The notes under the pieces were generated by a model that saw nothing but the letters and a program-made list of their open reading frames with translations, did no database searches and was not told the DNA's origin. A stretch of 64,000 nucleotides of DNA from Pseudomonas sp. G2-4 (GTDB taxonomy: Bacteria > Pseudomonadota > Gammaproteobacteria > Pseudomonadales > Pseudomonadaceae), in NCBI RefSeq assembly GCF_030064125.1, contig NZ_CP125957.1:5140501-5204500 (forward strand), read 5' to 3'. Positions 31,888 to 40,783 of the stretch are shown in pieces (within the stretch, counting starts at the first letter, position 1; each line of letters begins with the position of its first letter). The translations under genes were made by a program, and so were the position numbers.

Positions 31888-32051
31888 TGTGGGAGCGAGC
31901 CTGCTCGCGAAGGCGGTGTCACTGTCAATGGAGATGTTGAATGGGCTGGCCTCATCGCGAGCAAGCTCGCTCCCACAGGTTTTTGTGTCGTGTGCAGATG
32001 CTATGAGCACCCACAAACCCATGTGGGAGCGAGCTTGCTCGCGATAGCGGT
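31888..32051. repeat. Three REP family A copies in the centre of the inverted repeat
   Basis: A forward copy at 31888-31915 (variant CCTGCTCGCGA), a reverse copy at 31951-31977 and a forward copy at 32022-32050. They fill the spacer between the two long arms. Confidence 0.88.
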
Positions 32052-32082
32052 GGTTCAGCCACATAGATGCTGGAAGTGCCCT

Positions 32083-32112
32083 GCTCTTGCTCTTGCTCTT
32101 GCTCTTGCTCTG
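32083..32112. repeat. Hexanucleotide microsatellite GCTCTT
   Basis: Four perfect tandem GCTCTT units and a fifth ending GCTCTG, just before the right arm of the giant inverted repeat. Likely to change copy number. Confidence 0.9.
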
Positions 32113-32125
32113 CTTTTGATCCGGG

Positions 32126-32402
32126 CGCCCCGTTAAACCACGCTGGCCGAACGCAGGCATTGCGCAGTGGGCACCTCGGCATGGATGCCGAGGTAGCCGC
32201 GCTGGACCATGGATGGTCCTTCGCGGCGGGCCCACGGAGCAATGCCGGAGTGAGGGCATGCCGAGCCTAGGCGAGGCACCGAGTGGTGGGGCAAGAGCGT
32301 TTTGCTTACTTTTCGCCGGGCCGCGCAGGCTTCTCAAAAGTGAGCCGCTGTAAGAGCGGAACCGCCAGCAGCCGTCACAAAAAAAACGGATATACACACA
32401 AA
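32126..32402 (-). repeat. Right arm of giant inverted repeat
   Basis: About 277 bases complementary to 31558-31822, ending at the AT-rich ATATACACACA edge. A ~15-base segment (CGGGCCGCGCAGG) is present in this arm and absent from the left, and the small inner palindrome differs (CCTCGGCATGGATGCCGAGG here). Confidence 0.85.
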
Positions 32403-32452
32403 ATACACCCCCCCCTGTGAACGCGATCTTGAAGGGGCTAACTCAGTCTTGC

Positions 32453-33940
32453 CTACCGACGCTTGCTCCCCCCCAACAACGACCCCATCAACCCCCGCAC
32501 CAATTGCCGCCCCAACTGATTGGCCGCCTGGCGCATCGCCGATTTCAACGCCTGGCCAGCCGCCGTACCGAGGAACTCCCCAGCCTTTTCGGTAAAACTC
32601 GGCTCTTCACCCGCCGGTTTACCCGGAACCACTTCGGCCTGAGGCTCCAACCCCTTACGCCCCATCAACACTTCATAGGCCGACTCACGATCAATCGGCT
32701 TGTCATAACGCCCCCGCAACGGCGAACTGGCGATCAACCCGGCACGCTCAGCCTCGCTCAGCGGCCCGATGCGCGACTGCGGTGGCGCCACCAACACGCG
32801 CTGGACCATCTCCGGCGTGCCTTTTTCCTGCAAGGTGCCCACCAAGGCCTCACCAATGCCAAGTTCGGTCAGTACCGCCAGGGCATCGAATTGCGGATTG
32901 GGCCGAAAACCGTCCGCCACTGCCCGCAACGACTTCTGCTCCTTGGCAGTAAAGGCCCGCAGGCCATGCTGGATGCGCAACCCCAACTGCGCCAGCACGT
33001 CATCAGGCAAGTCCCCCGGCGACTGGGTCACGAAATACACCCCGACGCCCTTGGAACGAATCAGCCGCACCACTTGCTCCAAACGCTCCTGCAAAGCCTT
33101 GGGCGTGCCGGCAAATAACAGATGCGCCTCGTCGAAGAACAGCGCCAGCAACGGTTTGTCCGCATCGCCACGCTCGGGCAACTGCTCGAACAGCTCGGCC
33201 AGCAGCCACAGCAGGAACGTCGCGTAGACCTTCGGTGCTTCATGCACCAGACGGCTGGCGTCCAGCAAGTGAATGCGACCACGGCCATCGCCGGCCGGTT
33301 GCAGGATGTCTTCGAGCTGCAAGGCCGGCTCGCCAAACAACGCGTCCGCGCCCTGCTGTTCCAAGGTCGACAAGCGCCGCAACAAAGCCTGGCTGGAGCC
33401 GGTGGTCATCAAGGCCGCGTCGTCCCCCAGCAACTCGGGGTTGTCCTTGAGGTGATTGAGCAGCGCCTTCAGGTCCTTGAGATCCAGCAGCAGCAAGCCT
33501 TCACGGTCGGCAACCTTGAAAGCGGCATACAACGCCGATTGCTGGCTGTCCGTCAGTTCAAGCAGGCTGCCGATCAACAAGGGGCCCATTTCACTCAGCG
33601 TGGTGCGCAACGGATGACCCGACTGACCATGGATGTCCCACAACGTCACGGGATAAGCCTGAGGCTTGTGGCCCAGCCAAGGCATTCCGGCGATACGCTC
33701 GGCGATCTTGCCCTGGGGGTTGCCGGCGGCGCCGAGGCCGCACAGGTCACCCTTGATGTCGGCGGCGAACACCGCCACGCCGGCATCGCTGAACAGCTCG
33801 GCCAAGCGCTGCAAGGTGACGGTCTTGCCGGTACCGGTGGCGCCCGCCACCAAGCCATGACGATTGGCCAGGCGCATGGCCTGGGCGATGGGCTGGCCGG
33901 CAAGGTCGGCCCCGATAACGAGTTGCGATGAGTCAGGCAT
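32453..33940 (-). CDS. HerA-like DNA translocase/helicase (DUF853, YjgR type)
   Basis: A 495-residue P-loop ATPase of the HerA/FtsK branch. Walker A ATGTGKTVTLQ is near residue 35, and Walker B LLALFFDEAHLLF near 265. An arginine-rich C-terminal tail follows. The cellular role of this bacterial family is not settled. I start at MPDSSQLVIGADL, with AGGTGA 4 bases upstream. The gene ends 50 bases from the giant inverted repeat. Confidence 0.9.
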   Translation of the reverse strand: MPDSSQLVIGADLAGQPIAQAMRLANRHGLVAGATGTGKTVTLQRLAELFSDAGVAVFAADIKGDLCGLGAAGNPQGKIAERIAGMPWLGHKPQAYPVTLWDIHGQSGHPLRTTLSEMGPLLIGSLLELTDSQQSALYAAFKVADREGLLLLDLKDLKALLNHLKDNPELLGDDAALMTTGSSQALLRRLSTLEQQGADALFGEPALQLEDILQPAGDGRGRIHLLDASRLVHEAPKVYATFLLWLLAELFEQLPERGDADKPLLALFFDEAHLLFAGTPKALQERLEQVVRLIRSKGVGVYFVTQSPGDLPDDVLAQLGLRIQHGLRAFTAKEQKSLRAVADGFRPNPQFDALAVLTELGIGEALVGTLQEKGTPEMVQRVLVAPPQSRIGPLSEAERAGLIASSPLRGRYDKPIDRESAYEVLMGRKGLEPQAEVVPGKPAGEEPSFTEKAGEFLGTAAGQALKSAMRQAANQLGRQLVRGLMGSLLGGSKRR

Positions 33941-34050
33941 TTGGTCACCTGTGATAGTTGCGATATGACGCCATTTTGCACGCTTATATAAAAGCACGCC
34001 CGCAGCATTTAGACCCGGGCACCAGGAACAAAAGCCTGCGAGCCCGGGCT

Positions 34051-34135
34051 GGCCTCATCGCGAGCAAGCTCGCTCCCACATTGGATCTGTGTTCCAGCCG
34101 AGCCCTGTGGGAGCGAGCTTGCTCGCGATGAGGCC
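34051..34135. repeat. REP family A, inverted pair (reverse...forward)
   Basis: A near-perfect dyad with GGCCTCATCGCG at one end and CGCGATGAGGCC at the other. It is in the ~300-base gap between divergent genes, which otherwise shows only AT-rich promoter sequence. Confidence 0.9.
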
Positions 34136-34246
34136 CTGTCAAACAAACCAATCCCCGCTGGCATCCCGCTGCCACACAACCCCAACCGAACATCTATTCT
34201 TACTAAAGGTCAACACAGGAGAACACAGACCGGAGGGACGTTCATC

Positions 34247-35359
34247 GTGCATATAGCGGACATAACCATGTTCTACGCCCCCGCCAGTGGAGGCGTGCGC
34301 ACTTATCTGGATGCCAAGCACCGGCGCCTGGGCGATCGGCCCGGTATTCGCCACAGCCTGTTGATCCCCGGCGCGCATTTGAGCGAGCACGATGGAATCT
34401 ACAAGGTTCCGGCCCCCGCCCTGCCATTCGGCAAAGGCTATCGTTTTCCACTTCGCCTGGCGCCCTGGCGTAATGTCCTGCGTGATCTACAGCCGGATCT
34501 GATTGAGGTCGGCGATCCCTACCTCACCGCGTGGGCCGCCCTGGATGCCCGGCGTCAGCTCGACGTGCCCGTGATCGGTTTTTATCATTCCGACCTGCCG
34601 TTGCTGGTGAGCAACCGCATGGGCAACTGGTTCACGCCCAACATCGAAGCCTACGTCAGCAAGCTGTACGGCAATTTCGATCGGGTCCTGGCGCCGAGCC
34701 AAGTCATGGCTGACAAACTGACCGGGCTGGGCGTCAAGAACGTCTACGTGCAGCCTTTGGGCGTGGACTTGCAAACCTTCAATCCCGCTGCTCGCGACCC
34801 GGAGTTGCGCGCCGAACTGGGTATCGCCGAAGACACGCGCCTGCTGATTTTTGCCGGCCGCGGTTCCAAGGAAAAAAACCTGCCGGTGCTGCTCAAGTGC
34901 ATGAAACGCCTGGGCGAGCGTTACCACCTGCTGTTGGTGGGTTCGTCGATGCCCGCCGTGGTGCCGGACAACGTCACGGTGGTCGATGAGTTCTGCCCGG
35001 CGCCGCAAGTTGCCCGGCTCATGGCCAGTGCCGATGCCCTGCTGCACGCCGGAGACCAGGAGACCTTCGGCCTGGTGATCCTCGAAGCCATGGCCTGCGG
35101 TATTCCCGTGGTGGCGGTGGCCGCCGGGGCCTTCACTGAAATCGTCCACGAAGACTGCGGCTTGCTGTGCACACCCGACAACCCACAGGCCATGGCCAAC
35201 GCCGTGCGGCAACTCTTTGCCGAGGGCTGCCAGCGCCGTGGCGCGATGGCGCGGCGTCATGTGGAGCGCTATTACGCTTGGGATTCAGTGGTCAACAGCT
35301 TGCTGGGGCATTATTACGCCGTGCTCGGCGAACAGATGCCGCTGCTGGCCAATGGTTGA
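34247..35359 (+). CDS. Glycosyltransferase family 4
   Basis: A 370-residue GT-B enzyme. The N-terminal acceptor half begins with IADITMFYAPASGGVRTYLD. The C-terminal donor half has FAGRGSKEKNLPVLL and the E-x7-E catalytic motif within HAGDQETFGLVILEAMACGIPVV read from ETFGLVILEAM. The start codon is GTG preceded by GGAGG. It is first in a three-gene cluster with a DUF2334 deacetylase and a UPF0104 membrane protein, suggesting a mannosyl- or hexosyl-lipid or envelope glycan pathway; the acceptor is unknown. Confidence 0.9.
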   Translation: MHIADITMFYAPASGGVRTYLDAKHRRLGDRPGIRHSLLIPGAHLSEHDGIYKVPAPALPFGKGYRFPLRLAPWRNVLRDLQPDLIEVGDPYLTAWAALDARRQLDVPVIGFYHSDLPLLVSNRMGNWFTPNIEAYVSKLYGNFDRVLAPSQVMADKLTGLGVKNVYVQPLGVDLQTFNPAARDPELRAELGIAEDTRLLIFAGRGSKEKNLPVLLKCMKRLGERYHLLLVGSSMPAVVPDNVTVVDEFCPAPQVARLMASADALLHAGDQETFGLVILEAMACGIPVVAVAAGAFTEIVHEDCGLLCTPDNPQAMANAVRQLFAEGCQRRGAMARRHVERYYAWDSVVNSLLGHYYAVLGEQMPLLANG

Positions 35360-35374
35360 GACGAGGCCCTGTCG

Positions 35375-36142
35375 ATGACTCATTCACCCAGCGTGTTACT
35401 GGTGCTGCACGACGTGGCACCGCAAACCTGGCCCGACTACCAGCCCTTTGTCGAAGCCGTCGATGCCCTCGGCCAGGTGCCGATGACTTGGTTGGTAGTG
35501 CCTGACTTTCACCGCAACAATGCCCTGGAGGCTCACCCGGGTTTTCGGCGTCTGCTCGACAGTCGGGTCGAGCGCGGCGACGAACTGGTGTTGCATGGTT
35601 ATTACCACTGCGACGACGGTCCTGCGGCCCGGCACCCCAAGGACTGGTTCATGCGCCGGGTCTATACCCATGAAGGTGAGTTCTACAACCTGTCCGAGCA
35701 AGCCGCCCTCGCCCGCCTGCGCGCTGGTATCGAGATCTTTGAGCGTTACCACTGGCCGCTGGAAGGTTTCGTCGCCCCGGCCTGGCTGATGAGCGAAGGT
35801 ACCCGCCAGGCCTTGCGCCAGTTGCCCCTGAGCTACACCAGCGATACCCAACACCTTTATCGCCTGCCCGACTTCACCGCCATCGACGCCCCGGGGTTGG
35901 TCTGGAGCGCCCGCAGTGCCTGGCGCCGCGGCCTGTCGAAAGTCCTCAGCGACCAAAGGGAAACGCGCTGGCGCCAGGCCCCGGTGATTCGCCTGGGCCT
36001 GCACCCAGTGGACATGCGCCACGGGTTTTCCCGGGATTACTGGCTGCGCACCCTCGAACGCCTGCTCAATGACGGTCGCATGCCGATGACCAAGGCCGGC
36101 TGGCTGGCGACTCAGGGCCTGCGGGTCAGCAGCGCCGCATGA
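35375..36142 (+). CDS. DUF2334 polysaccharide deacetylase-like protein
   Basis: A 255-residue protein resembling DUF2334 (PF10096), a branch of the carbohydrate deacetylase superfamily. The metal-site motifs LVLHDVAPQTW (residues ~9-19) and ELVLHGYYHCD (~70) are visible, with LGLHPVDMRHG near 207. It would remove acetyl groups from a sugar made by the upstream glycosyltransferase. Start 15 bases after that gene; its end overlaps the next by four bases. Confidence 0.85.
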   Translation: MTHSPSVLLVLHDVAPQTWPDYQPFVEAVDALGQVPMTWLVVPDFHRNNALEAHPGFRRLLDSRVERGDELVLHGYYHCDDGPAARHPKDWFMRRVYTHEGEFYNLSEQAALARLRAGIEIFERYHWPLEGFVAPAWLMSEGTRQALRQLPLSYTSDTQHLYRLPDFTAIDAPGLVWSARSAWRRGLSKVLSDQRETRWRQAPVIRLGLHPVDMRHGFSRDYWLRTLERLLNDGRMPMTKAGWLATQGLRVSSAA

Positions 36143-37134
36143 AACGGCTGATCTGGCTGGCCGCCGCGCTGCTCACGGCGCTTCTGGTTCCGCTGCTGGT
36201 GGGCGGCGGGGAGATGTGGACGCGGGTACAACGTTTTCCCTTATCGCTGCTGCTGATCATGCTCGGCATGATCGTGCTGTGCTGGGGTTTGAACTCCATG
36301 CGCCTGCGTTTGCTGCTGGGTGAACACCGCGGGCGTATCGGCGGACTGAAAAGCATGGGCGTGGTGATGTCCACCGAGTTCGCCATGTGCGCAACGCCCG
36401 GCGGCAGTGGTGGGCCGCTGACACTGATGGCCCTGCTGGCGCGCAATGGCGTGCGCCCGGCCCATGGCAGTGCGGTATTTGCCATGGATCAGTTGAGCGA
36501 CCTGCTGTTCTTCCTCTGCGCCTTGGTGGGCATCCTGTTTTATGCGCTGTTCCAGAATCTCAGCCAACGCATGGAATGGATGCTGGGATTGAGTGCAGTT
36601 TCAATGTTTGGCGGGTTGTTCGCCTGTGCGCTGGTGGCCCGCTACCACCGCCGGCTGATTCTGCTGGGCGCTCGGCTACTGTGTCATTTGCGGGTAAAGA
36701 GCAGCACCCGTCGACGCTGGGCACGCAAGATCCTGCACTTTCTCGCGGCGTTTACTGACACCTTGAAATTGCCACGGCAAACCCTGTTCCAAGTCTTCGG
36801 CCTGACGTGTCTCCATTGGGTATTGCGCTACAGCGTGCTGTACCTGGCGTTGAAAGGGCTGGGGGCGGATTTGCAGTGGGCCTGGAGTTTCCTGATCCAG
36901 ATGCTGTCCCTGAGCGCCGGGCAATTCAGCCTGCTGCCGGGCGGTGCCGGGGCTGCGGAACTGACCTCGGCGGCGCTGTTGGCACCCATGGTGGGTAAAT
37001 CCACTGCCGCGGCGGCGATTCTGATCTGGCGAGCAGTGACTTATTACTTTTACCTGGTGGCGGGCGGGCCGGTGTTCTTCTTGATGGTCGGGCGACCGTT
37101 GATCAAGAAGCTGATAAAGCTCAGGCAGGCCTGA
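36139..37134 (+). CDS. UPF0104 / lysylphosphatidylglycerol synthase transmembrane-domain protein
   Basis: A 331-residue integral membrane protein with about eight transmembrane helices (first at ~4-22 and 34-52). The family motif MGVVMSTEFAMCATPGGSGG is near 72, and LSLSAGQFSLLPGGAGAAEL near 256. It matches the flippase-like domain of MprF without its synthase part, so lipid or glycolipid translocation is the natural guess. The ATG overlaps the deacetylase stop (ATGA). Confidence 0.88.
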   Translation: MKRLIWLAAALLTALLVPLLVGGGEMWTRVQRFPLSLLLIMLGMIVLCWGLNSMRLRLLLGEHRGRIGGLKSMGVVMSTEFAMCATPGGSGGPLTLMALLARNGVRPAHGSAVFAMDQLSDLLFFLCALVGILFYALFQNLSQRMEWMLGLSAVSMFGGLFACALVARYHRRLILLGARLLCHLRVKSSTRRRWARKILHFLAAFTDTLKLPRQTLFQVFGLTCLHWVLRYSVLYLALKGLGADLQWAWSFLIQMLSLSAGQFSLLPGGAGAAELTSAALLAPMVGKSTAAAAILIWRAVTYYFYLVAGGPVFFLMVGRPLIKKLIKLRQA

Positions 37135-37138
37135 TCGA

Positions 37139-37312
37139 TCAGCGTTTCTGTTCGGGCTCATCCTGGGGATGCGTCTGTTTCCAGAGTTCGGCGGCGTCAG
37201 GAAACTCAGTGCCGTCCTCTGGTCCCAACGCATCCGGGTCGTAGCGACTCAGGCAGCCTTCGCCCAATGTGGCCGGTGCACGGGAGGTGGCTTTGTCCAA
37301 TGGATCGGTCAT
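37139..37312 (-). CDS. Small conserved-looking hypothetical protein, 57 residues
   Basis: A 57-residue acidic ORF starting MTDPLDKATSRAPATLG and ending DEPEQKR, convergent with the UPF0104 gene (4-base gap). AGGGACAG lies upstream of the ATG. Coding character is good and it is too polar for a membrane protein. No family recognised. It is followed upstream by a lone family B REP, then purU. Confidence 0.65.
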   Translation of the reverse strand: MTDPLDKATSRAPATLGEGCLSRYDPDALGPEDGTEFPDAAELWKQTHPQDEPEQKR

Positions 37313-37347
37313 GGTGCAACGCTGTCCCTGAGGGTTTCATGAATCAT

Positions 37348-37377
37348 TGTGGCGAGGGAGCTTGCTCCCTTGCCACG
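37348..37377. repeat. REP family B, single copy
   Basis: GTGGCGAGGGAGCTTGCTCC followed by CTTGCCAC, a compact near-palindrome between the 57-codon gene and purU. Confidence 0.8.
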
Positions 37378-37401
37378 GGTCATCTTTTTCCTTGAGTGTA
37401 G

Positions 37402-38250
37402 TCAGAACACCACAGTCTTGTTGCCGTGCACCAACACCCGGTCTTCCAGGTGATAGCGCAGGCCCCGCGCCAACACCATCTTCTCTACGTCACGGCCGAA
37501 ACGCACCATGTCTTCGATGCTGTCGCTGTGGCTGACGCGCACCACGTCCTGCTCGATGATCGGGCCGGCGTCCAGCTCTTCGGTCACGTAATGGCAGGTG
37601 GCGCCAATCAGTTTCACGCCGCGCAGGGAAGCCTGGTGGTACGGCTTGGCGCCGACGAACGACGGCAGGAAACTGTGATGGATGTTGATGACCTGGTGGG
37701 CGTATTCGCGGCACAAGGCCGGCGGCAGGATTTGCATGTAGCGGGCCAGCACCACCACTTCGGCCTCGTGCTGCTTGACCAGCCTCGAGACTTCGGCGAA
37801 CGCCGGCTGCTTGTCCTGCGGGTCGACCGGTACATGGTAGTACGGGATGCCGTGCCACTCCACCATGCTGCGCAAGTCGTCATGGTTGGAAATGACACAG
37901 GCAATGTCGCAATCGAGCTCATCGCTGTGCCAGCGGTGCAGCAAGTCAGCCAGGCAGTGAGACTCGCGACTGGCCATCAGCACGACGCGTTTTTTCTGCG
38001 CGGTGTCGGTGATGCGCCAGTCCATCGAGAACTCTTCGGCAATCGGTGCAAAAGCCTCGCGAAAGGCTTCGATGCCGAAGGGCAGCGAGTCGGCACGAAT
38101 CTCGTGACGCATGAAGAACCAGCCACTGTGATTGTCCGAGTGATGGCTCGCTTCAGTGATCCAGCCGTTATGGGACGCCAGAAAGTTACTGACTTTAGCA
38201 ACGATACCGACGCGGTCCGGGCAAGCAATCACCAGCCGAAAAGTGCGCAT
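37402..38250 (-). CDS. purU: Formyltetrahydrofolate deformylase PurU
   Basis: A 282-residue enzyme hydrolysing 10-formyl-THF to formate and THF, balancing one-carbon pools and supplying formate for PurT. It has an N-terminal ACT domain (residues ~5-80), then the formyltransferase fold with the catalytic INIHHSFLPSFVGAKPYHQA (Asn, His) near residue 217 and the late Asp of LDAGPIIEQD. I start at MRTFRLVIACPDRVG. The longer upstream frame is not supported. Confidence 0.96.
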   Translation of the reverse strand: MRTFRLVIACPDRVGIVAKVSNFLASHNGWITEASHHSDNHSGWFFMRHEIRADSLPFGIEAFREAFAPIAEEFSMDWRITDTAQKKRVVLMASRESHCLADLLHRWHSDELDCDIACVISNHDDLRSMVEWHGIPYYHVPVDPQDKQPAFAEVSRLVKQHEAEVVVLARYMQILPPALCREYAHQVINIHHSFLPSFVGAKPYHQASLRGVKLIGATCHYVTEELDAGPIIEQDVVRVSHSDSIEDMVRFGRDVEKMVLARGLRYHLEDRVLVHGNKTVVF

Positions 38251-38554
38251 TAGGGGAACTCCAGAACTTCGCAAAGGCGGCCATTCTAGCCATTGCGCAG
38301 GAAAACTGCAGTATCGATGACGCACCGTACCCTCGCGATGGCCCTGGATCGCGAAAGGCGTGGCGTGTGGCACCAGGCTATATGCGCAAACAGATGTGAG
38401 ACCGCTCACAGTATTTAACTGCAATGCCCGTTTTTTCTGGCGTTGCACTAATTAATTAAATAAAACACGGCTTAAATGTTTACTTGATGAAACTGTCTGA
38501 TTACTATTGCCGCACTGTCTCCTTGTCACCCGCACCCTACATAAGGTAGTCCAA
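38251..38554. other. mvaT upstream region
   Basis: 304 bases, increasingly AT-rich toward mvaT (TTAATTAAATAAAAC near 38452). Such A/T tracts are typical MvaT binding sites, so autoregulation is plausible. No gene is seen. Confidence 0.5.
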
Positions 38555-38932
38555 ATGTCCTTGATCAATGAATACCGCGCCACTGAAGAAGCCATCAAAG
38601 AACTGCAAGCGCGCCTGAAAAACCTGTCCCAAGACGACAAACTGCAAACCGAACTGGAATTCGAAGGCAAACTGCGCACGCTGATGGGCGAGTACTCCAA
38701 GTCCCTGCGCGACATCATTGCCCTGCTGGATCCAGAAGCCAAGTCGAGCAAAGCACCACGTGGCGCGGTAAAAACTACCGGCACCAAACGCGCTCGCAAA
38801 GTTAAGCAATACAAAAACCCGCACAACGGTGAAGTCATCGAAACCAAAGGTGGCAACCACAAGACCCTGAAAGAGTGGAAAGCCAAGTGGGGCGGTGACG
38901 TGGTTGAAGGCTGGGCAACCCTGCTGGGTTAA
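38555..38932 (+). CDS. mvaT: MvaT-family H-NS-like xenogeneic silencer
   Basis: A 125-residue nucleoid protein that binds AT-rich DNA and silences foreign genes. Its N-terminal coiled coil (residues ~1-60, INEYRATEEAIKELQARLKN) drives oligomerisation, and the C-terminal DNA-binding part has YKNPHNGEVIETKGGNHKTL with WKAKWG. I start at MSLINEYRATEE. Length and motifs match MvaT (PA4315 position beside sbcB). Confidence 0.96.
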   Translation: MSLINEYRATEEAIKELQARLKNLSQDDKLQTELEFEGKLRTLMGEYSKSLRDIIALLDPEAKSSKAPRGAVKTTGTKRARKVKQYKNPHNGEVIETKGGNHKTLKEWKAKWGGDVVEGWATLLG

Positions 38933-38968
38933 GCCTCACCGGTTCGCGCCGTTCTTTGCGAACACAAT

Positions 38969-38995
38969 AACGCCAGCGATTGCTGGCGTTTTTTT
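38969..38995 (+). terminator. Rho-independent terminator of mvaT
   Basis: A 9-bp stem AACGCCAGC / GCTGGCGTT with a 4-base loop and T run. It lies between convergent mvaT and sbcB. Confidence 0.93.
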
Positions 38996-39025
38996 ATGCC
39001 TGTCTTTTTTACTTCTGGACACCGC

Positions 39026-40453
39026 TCATAGGCTTAAACGTTTACGCAATTGCTGGCTGTAGCCCTGCCATTGCATGAGGACCTCTTGCTGCAATGGCGT
39101 AGAGAGCGCCATCCATTCTCCCATTGCCTCATCAAAACTTTTCAAGGTATTAGGCGCTCCCAATTCCGGGGATGACAGACGTTGTTGACAGAAAAGTCTC
39201 CAACGCCCCTGCTCTTCGGGATTCAGCGTGTCTGGAAAGTTGCGCGCGCGATATCGAAACAATAATTCCGGCAAGCGCTCGTCATCGAATGGCCAGCGTT
39301 GTTGAGCCAATTGCACCGGGTCCGCCAAGCGGACTTGTTCACATAAACGACGATCACGGTCGCCGATGAAGCCCGCGTATAACTGTTGTTCGGGATCCTC
39401 ACTGGCGGTGAAATCCTCGCGGCCATAAATAGCTTGAAGTTTATCCTGCCAAACTTCCTGTGCGTCAGTTAGTCGCAATGCCCGCTGCTGATAGCCGTCC
39501 ATGTCCAGTTGCAGCCGCTGTTGATCCTCGGCGCGCAGCACCGACAACGGCGCGACCACCGGACACTTGTTGATATGGATGAGCTTGAGCGGCACCGGCA
39601 ATTCACCATCGAGCAGTTCTTCACGGCGCGTGTACAAACCCTGGCGCAACCGGTCGGCATCGTGGTCGAGCAGCCCCTGGGGATCCAGGTGCAGGTCGCA
39701 GACAATCAGGGCGTTGCGGTTTTTCGGGTGCCAGGCCAGCGGCAGGACGACGCCGATGTAATTGCGTGCCGCCGAGAAGCGTCCGGAGATGTGCACCATC
39801 GGCTGCAGCAGGCGGATCTGGTCCATCACCTTCTGTTTGCTGCGCAGCTGGAACAGCCAGTCGTAGAGCCGGGGCTGCTGCTGGCGAATCAGGCGGGCCA
39901 GGGCGATGGTCGCGCGCACGTCCGACAACGCATCGTGCGCCTGGCCATGGTCGATGCCATTGGCGGCGGTCAGGCGCTCGAGCTTGAGGGTGACGCGACC
40001 CTCCTCCTGCGGCCAGACGATGCCTTGCGGGCGTAGGGCATAGGCGGCGCGCACCAGGTCGATCAGGTCCCAGCGACTGTTGCCGCCCTGCCATTCCCGC
40101 GCATAGGGGTCGAAAAAATTCCGATAAAGGCTGTAGCGGGTCATTTCATCGTCGAAGCGCAGGGTGTTATAACCAGCGCCACACGTACCGGGAGCGGCCA
40201 GTTGGGCGTGGACACGGGTCATGAAATCGGCTTCGCTCAAGCCTTTTTCGGCCAGGCACGCCGGAGTGATGCCGGTGATCGCACAGGCCGCCGGATGGGG
40301 CAGGATGTCATCGCTGGGCTGGCAATACAGGTTCACCGGTTCGTCGATTTCATTGAGCTCGAAATCGGTACGGATACCCGCCACTTGCAAGGGCCGGTCG
40401 CAACGCGGGTTGATGCCGGTGGTTTCGTAGTCGTACCAGAAGATGGAAGTCAC
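39026..40453 (-). CDS. sbcB: Exodeoxyribonuclease I (SbcB)
   Basis: A 475-residue DnaQ-fold 3'-5' exonuclease acting on single-stranded DNA in recombination and mismatch repair. Exo I FWYDYETTGINPR is at residues ~5-17, Exo II near RFDDEMTRYSLYRNFFDPY, and Exo III HGQAHDALSDVRATIALA near 180. The start is GTG (VTSIFWYDYETTG) after AGGAAC; the further upstream frame translates a REP and is excluded. Confidence 0.96.
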   Translation of the reverse strand: MTSIFWYDYETTGINPRCDRPLQVAGIRTDFELNEIDEPVNLYCQPSDDILPHPAACAITGITPACLAEKGLSEADFMTRVHAQLAAPGTCGAGYNTLRFDDEMTRYSLYRNFFDPYAREWQGGNSRWDLIDLVRAAYALRPQGIVWPQEEGRVTLKLERLTAANGIDHGQAHDALSDVRATIALARLIRQQQPRLYDWLFQLRSKQKVMDQIRLLQPMVHISGRFSAARNYIGVVLPLAWHPKNRNALIVCDLHLDPQGLLDHDADRLRQGLYTRREELLDGELPVPLKLIHINKCPVVAPLSVLRAEDQQRLQLDMDGYQQRALRLTDAQEVWQDKLQAIYGREDFTASEDPEQQLYAGFIGDRDRRLCEQVRLADPVQLAQQRWPFDDERLPELLFRYRARNFPDTLNPEEQGRWRLFCQQRLSSPELGAPNTLKSFDEAMGEWMALSTPLQQEVLMQWQGYSQQLRKRLSL

Positions 40454-40539
40454 GGGCTGTTCCTGAACTGAAGACTGGCGAAGTCTAGGCGCTCGAACCC
40501 GCCCCAGGCCAGCGGTCCTGTAACTTTTGAAACATCCAA

Positions 40540-40626
40540 TGTGGGAGCGAGCTTGCTCGCGATAGCGGTGGGTCAGCCTGCGGTGATGCTGGCTGTGCAG
40601 CCGCCATCGCGAGCAAGCTCGCACAC
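40540..40626. repeat. REP family A, inverted pair (forward...reverse)
   Basis: Pair in the ~330-base gap between divergent sbcB and the RDD gene. The second copy is degenerate at its end (CTCGCACACACGG). Confidence 0.88.
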
Positions 40627-40783
40627 ACGGGACCTGCTGGATGGCCCAGATCGTGTTCGCACCCTCAGTCACGTTGCGATCCATGAAATGAAATGACTGG
40701 CATCGACATATCGTTTGCCCGCACGAAGGCTGCTAGCATCGCCGACATTGAATGTTCGACCCGGCCCATCACTCAGGTAGCCC

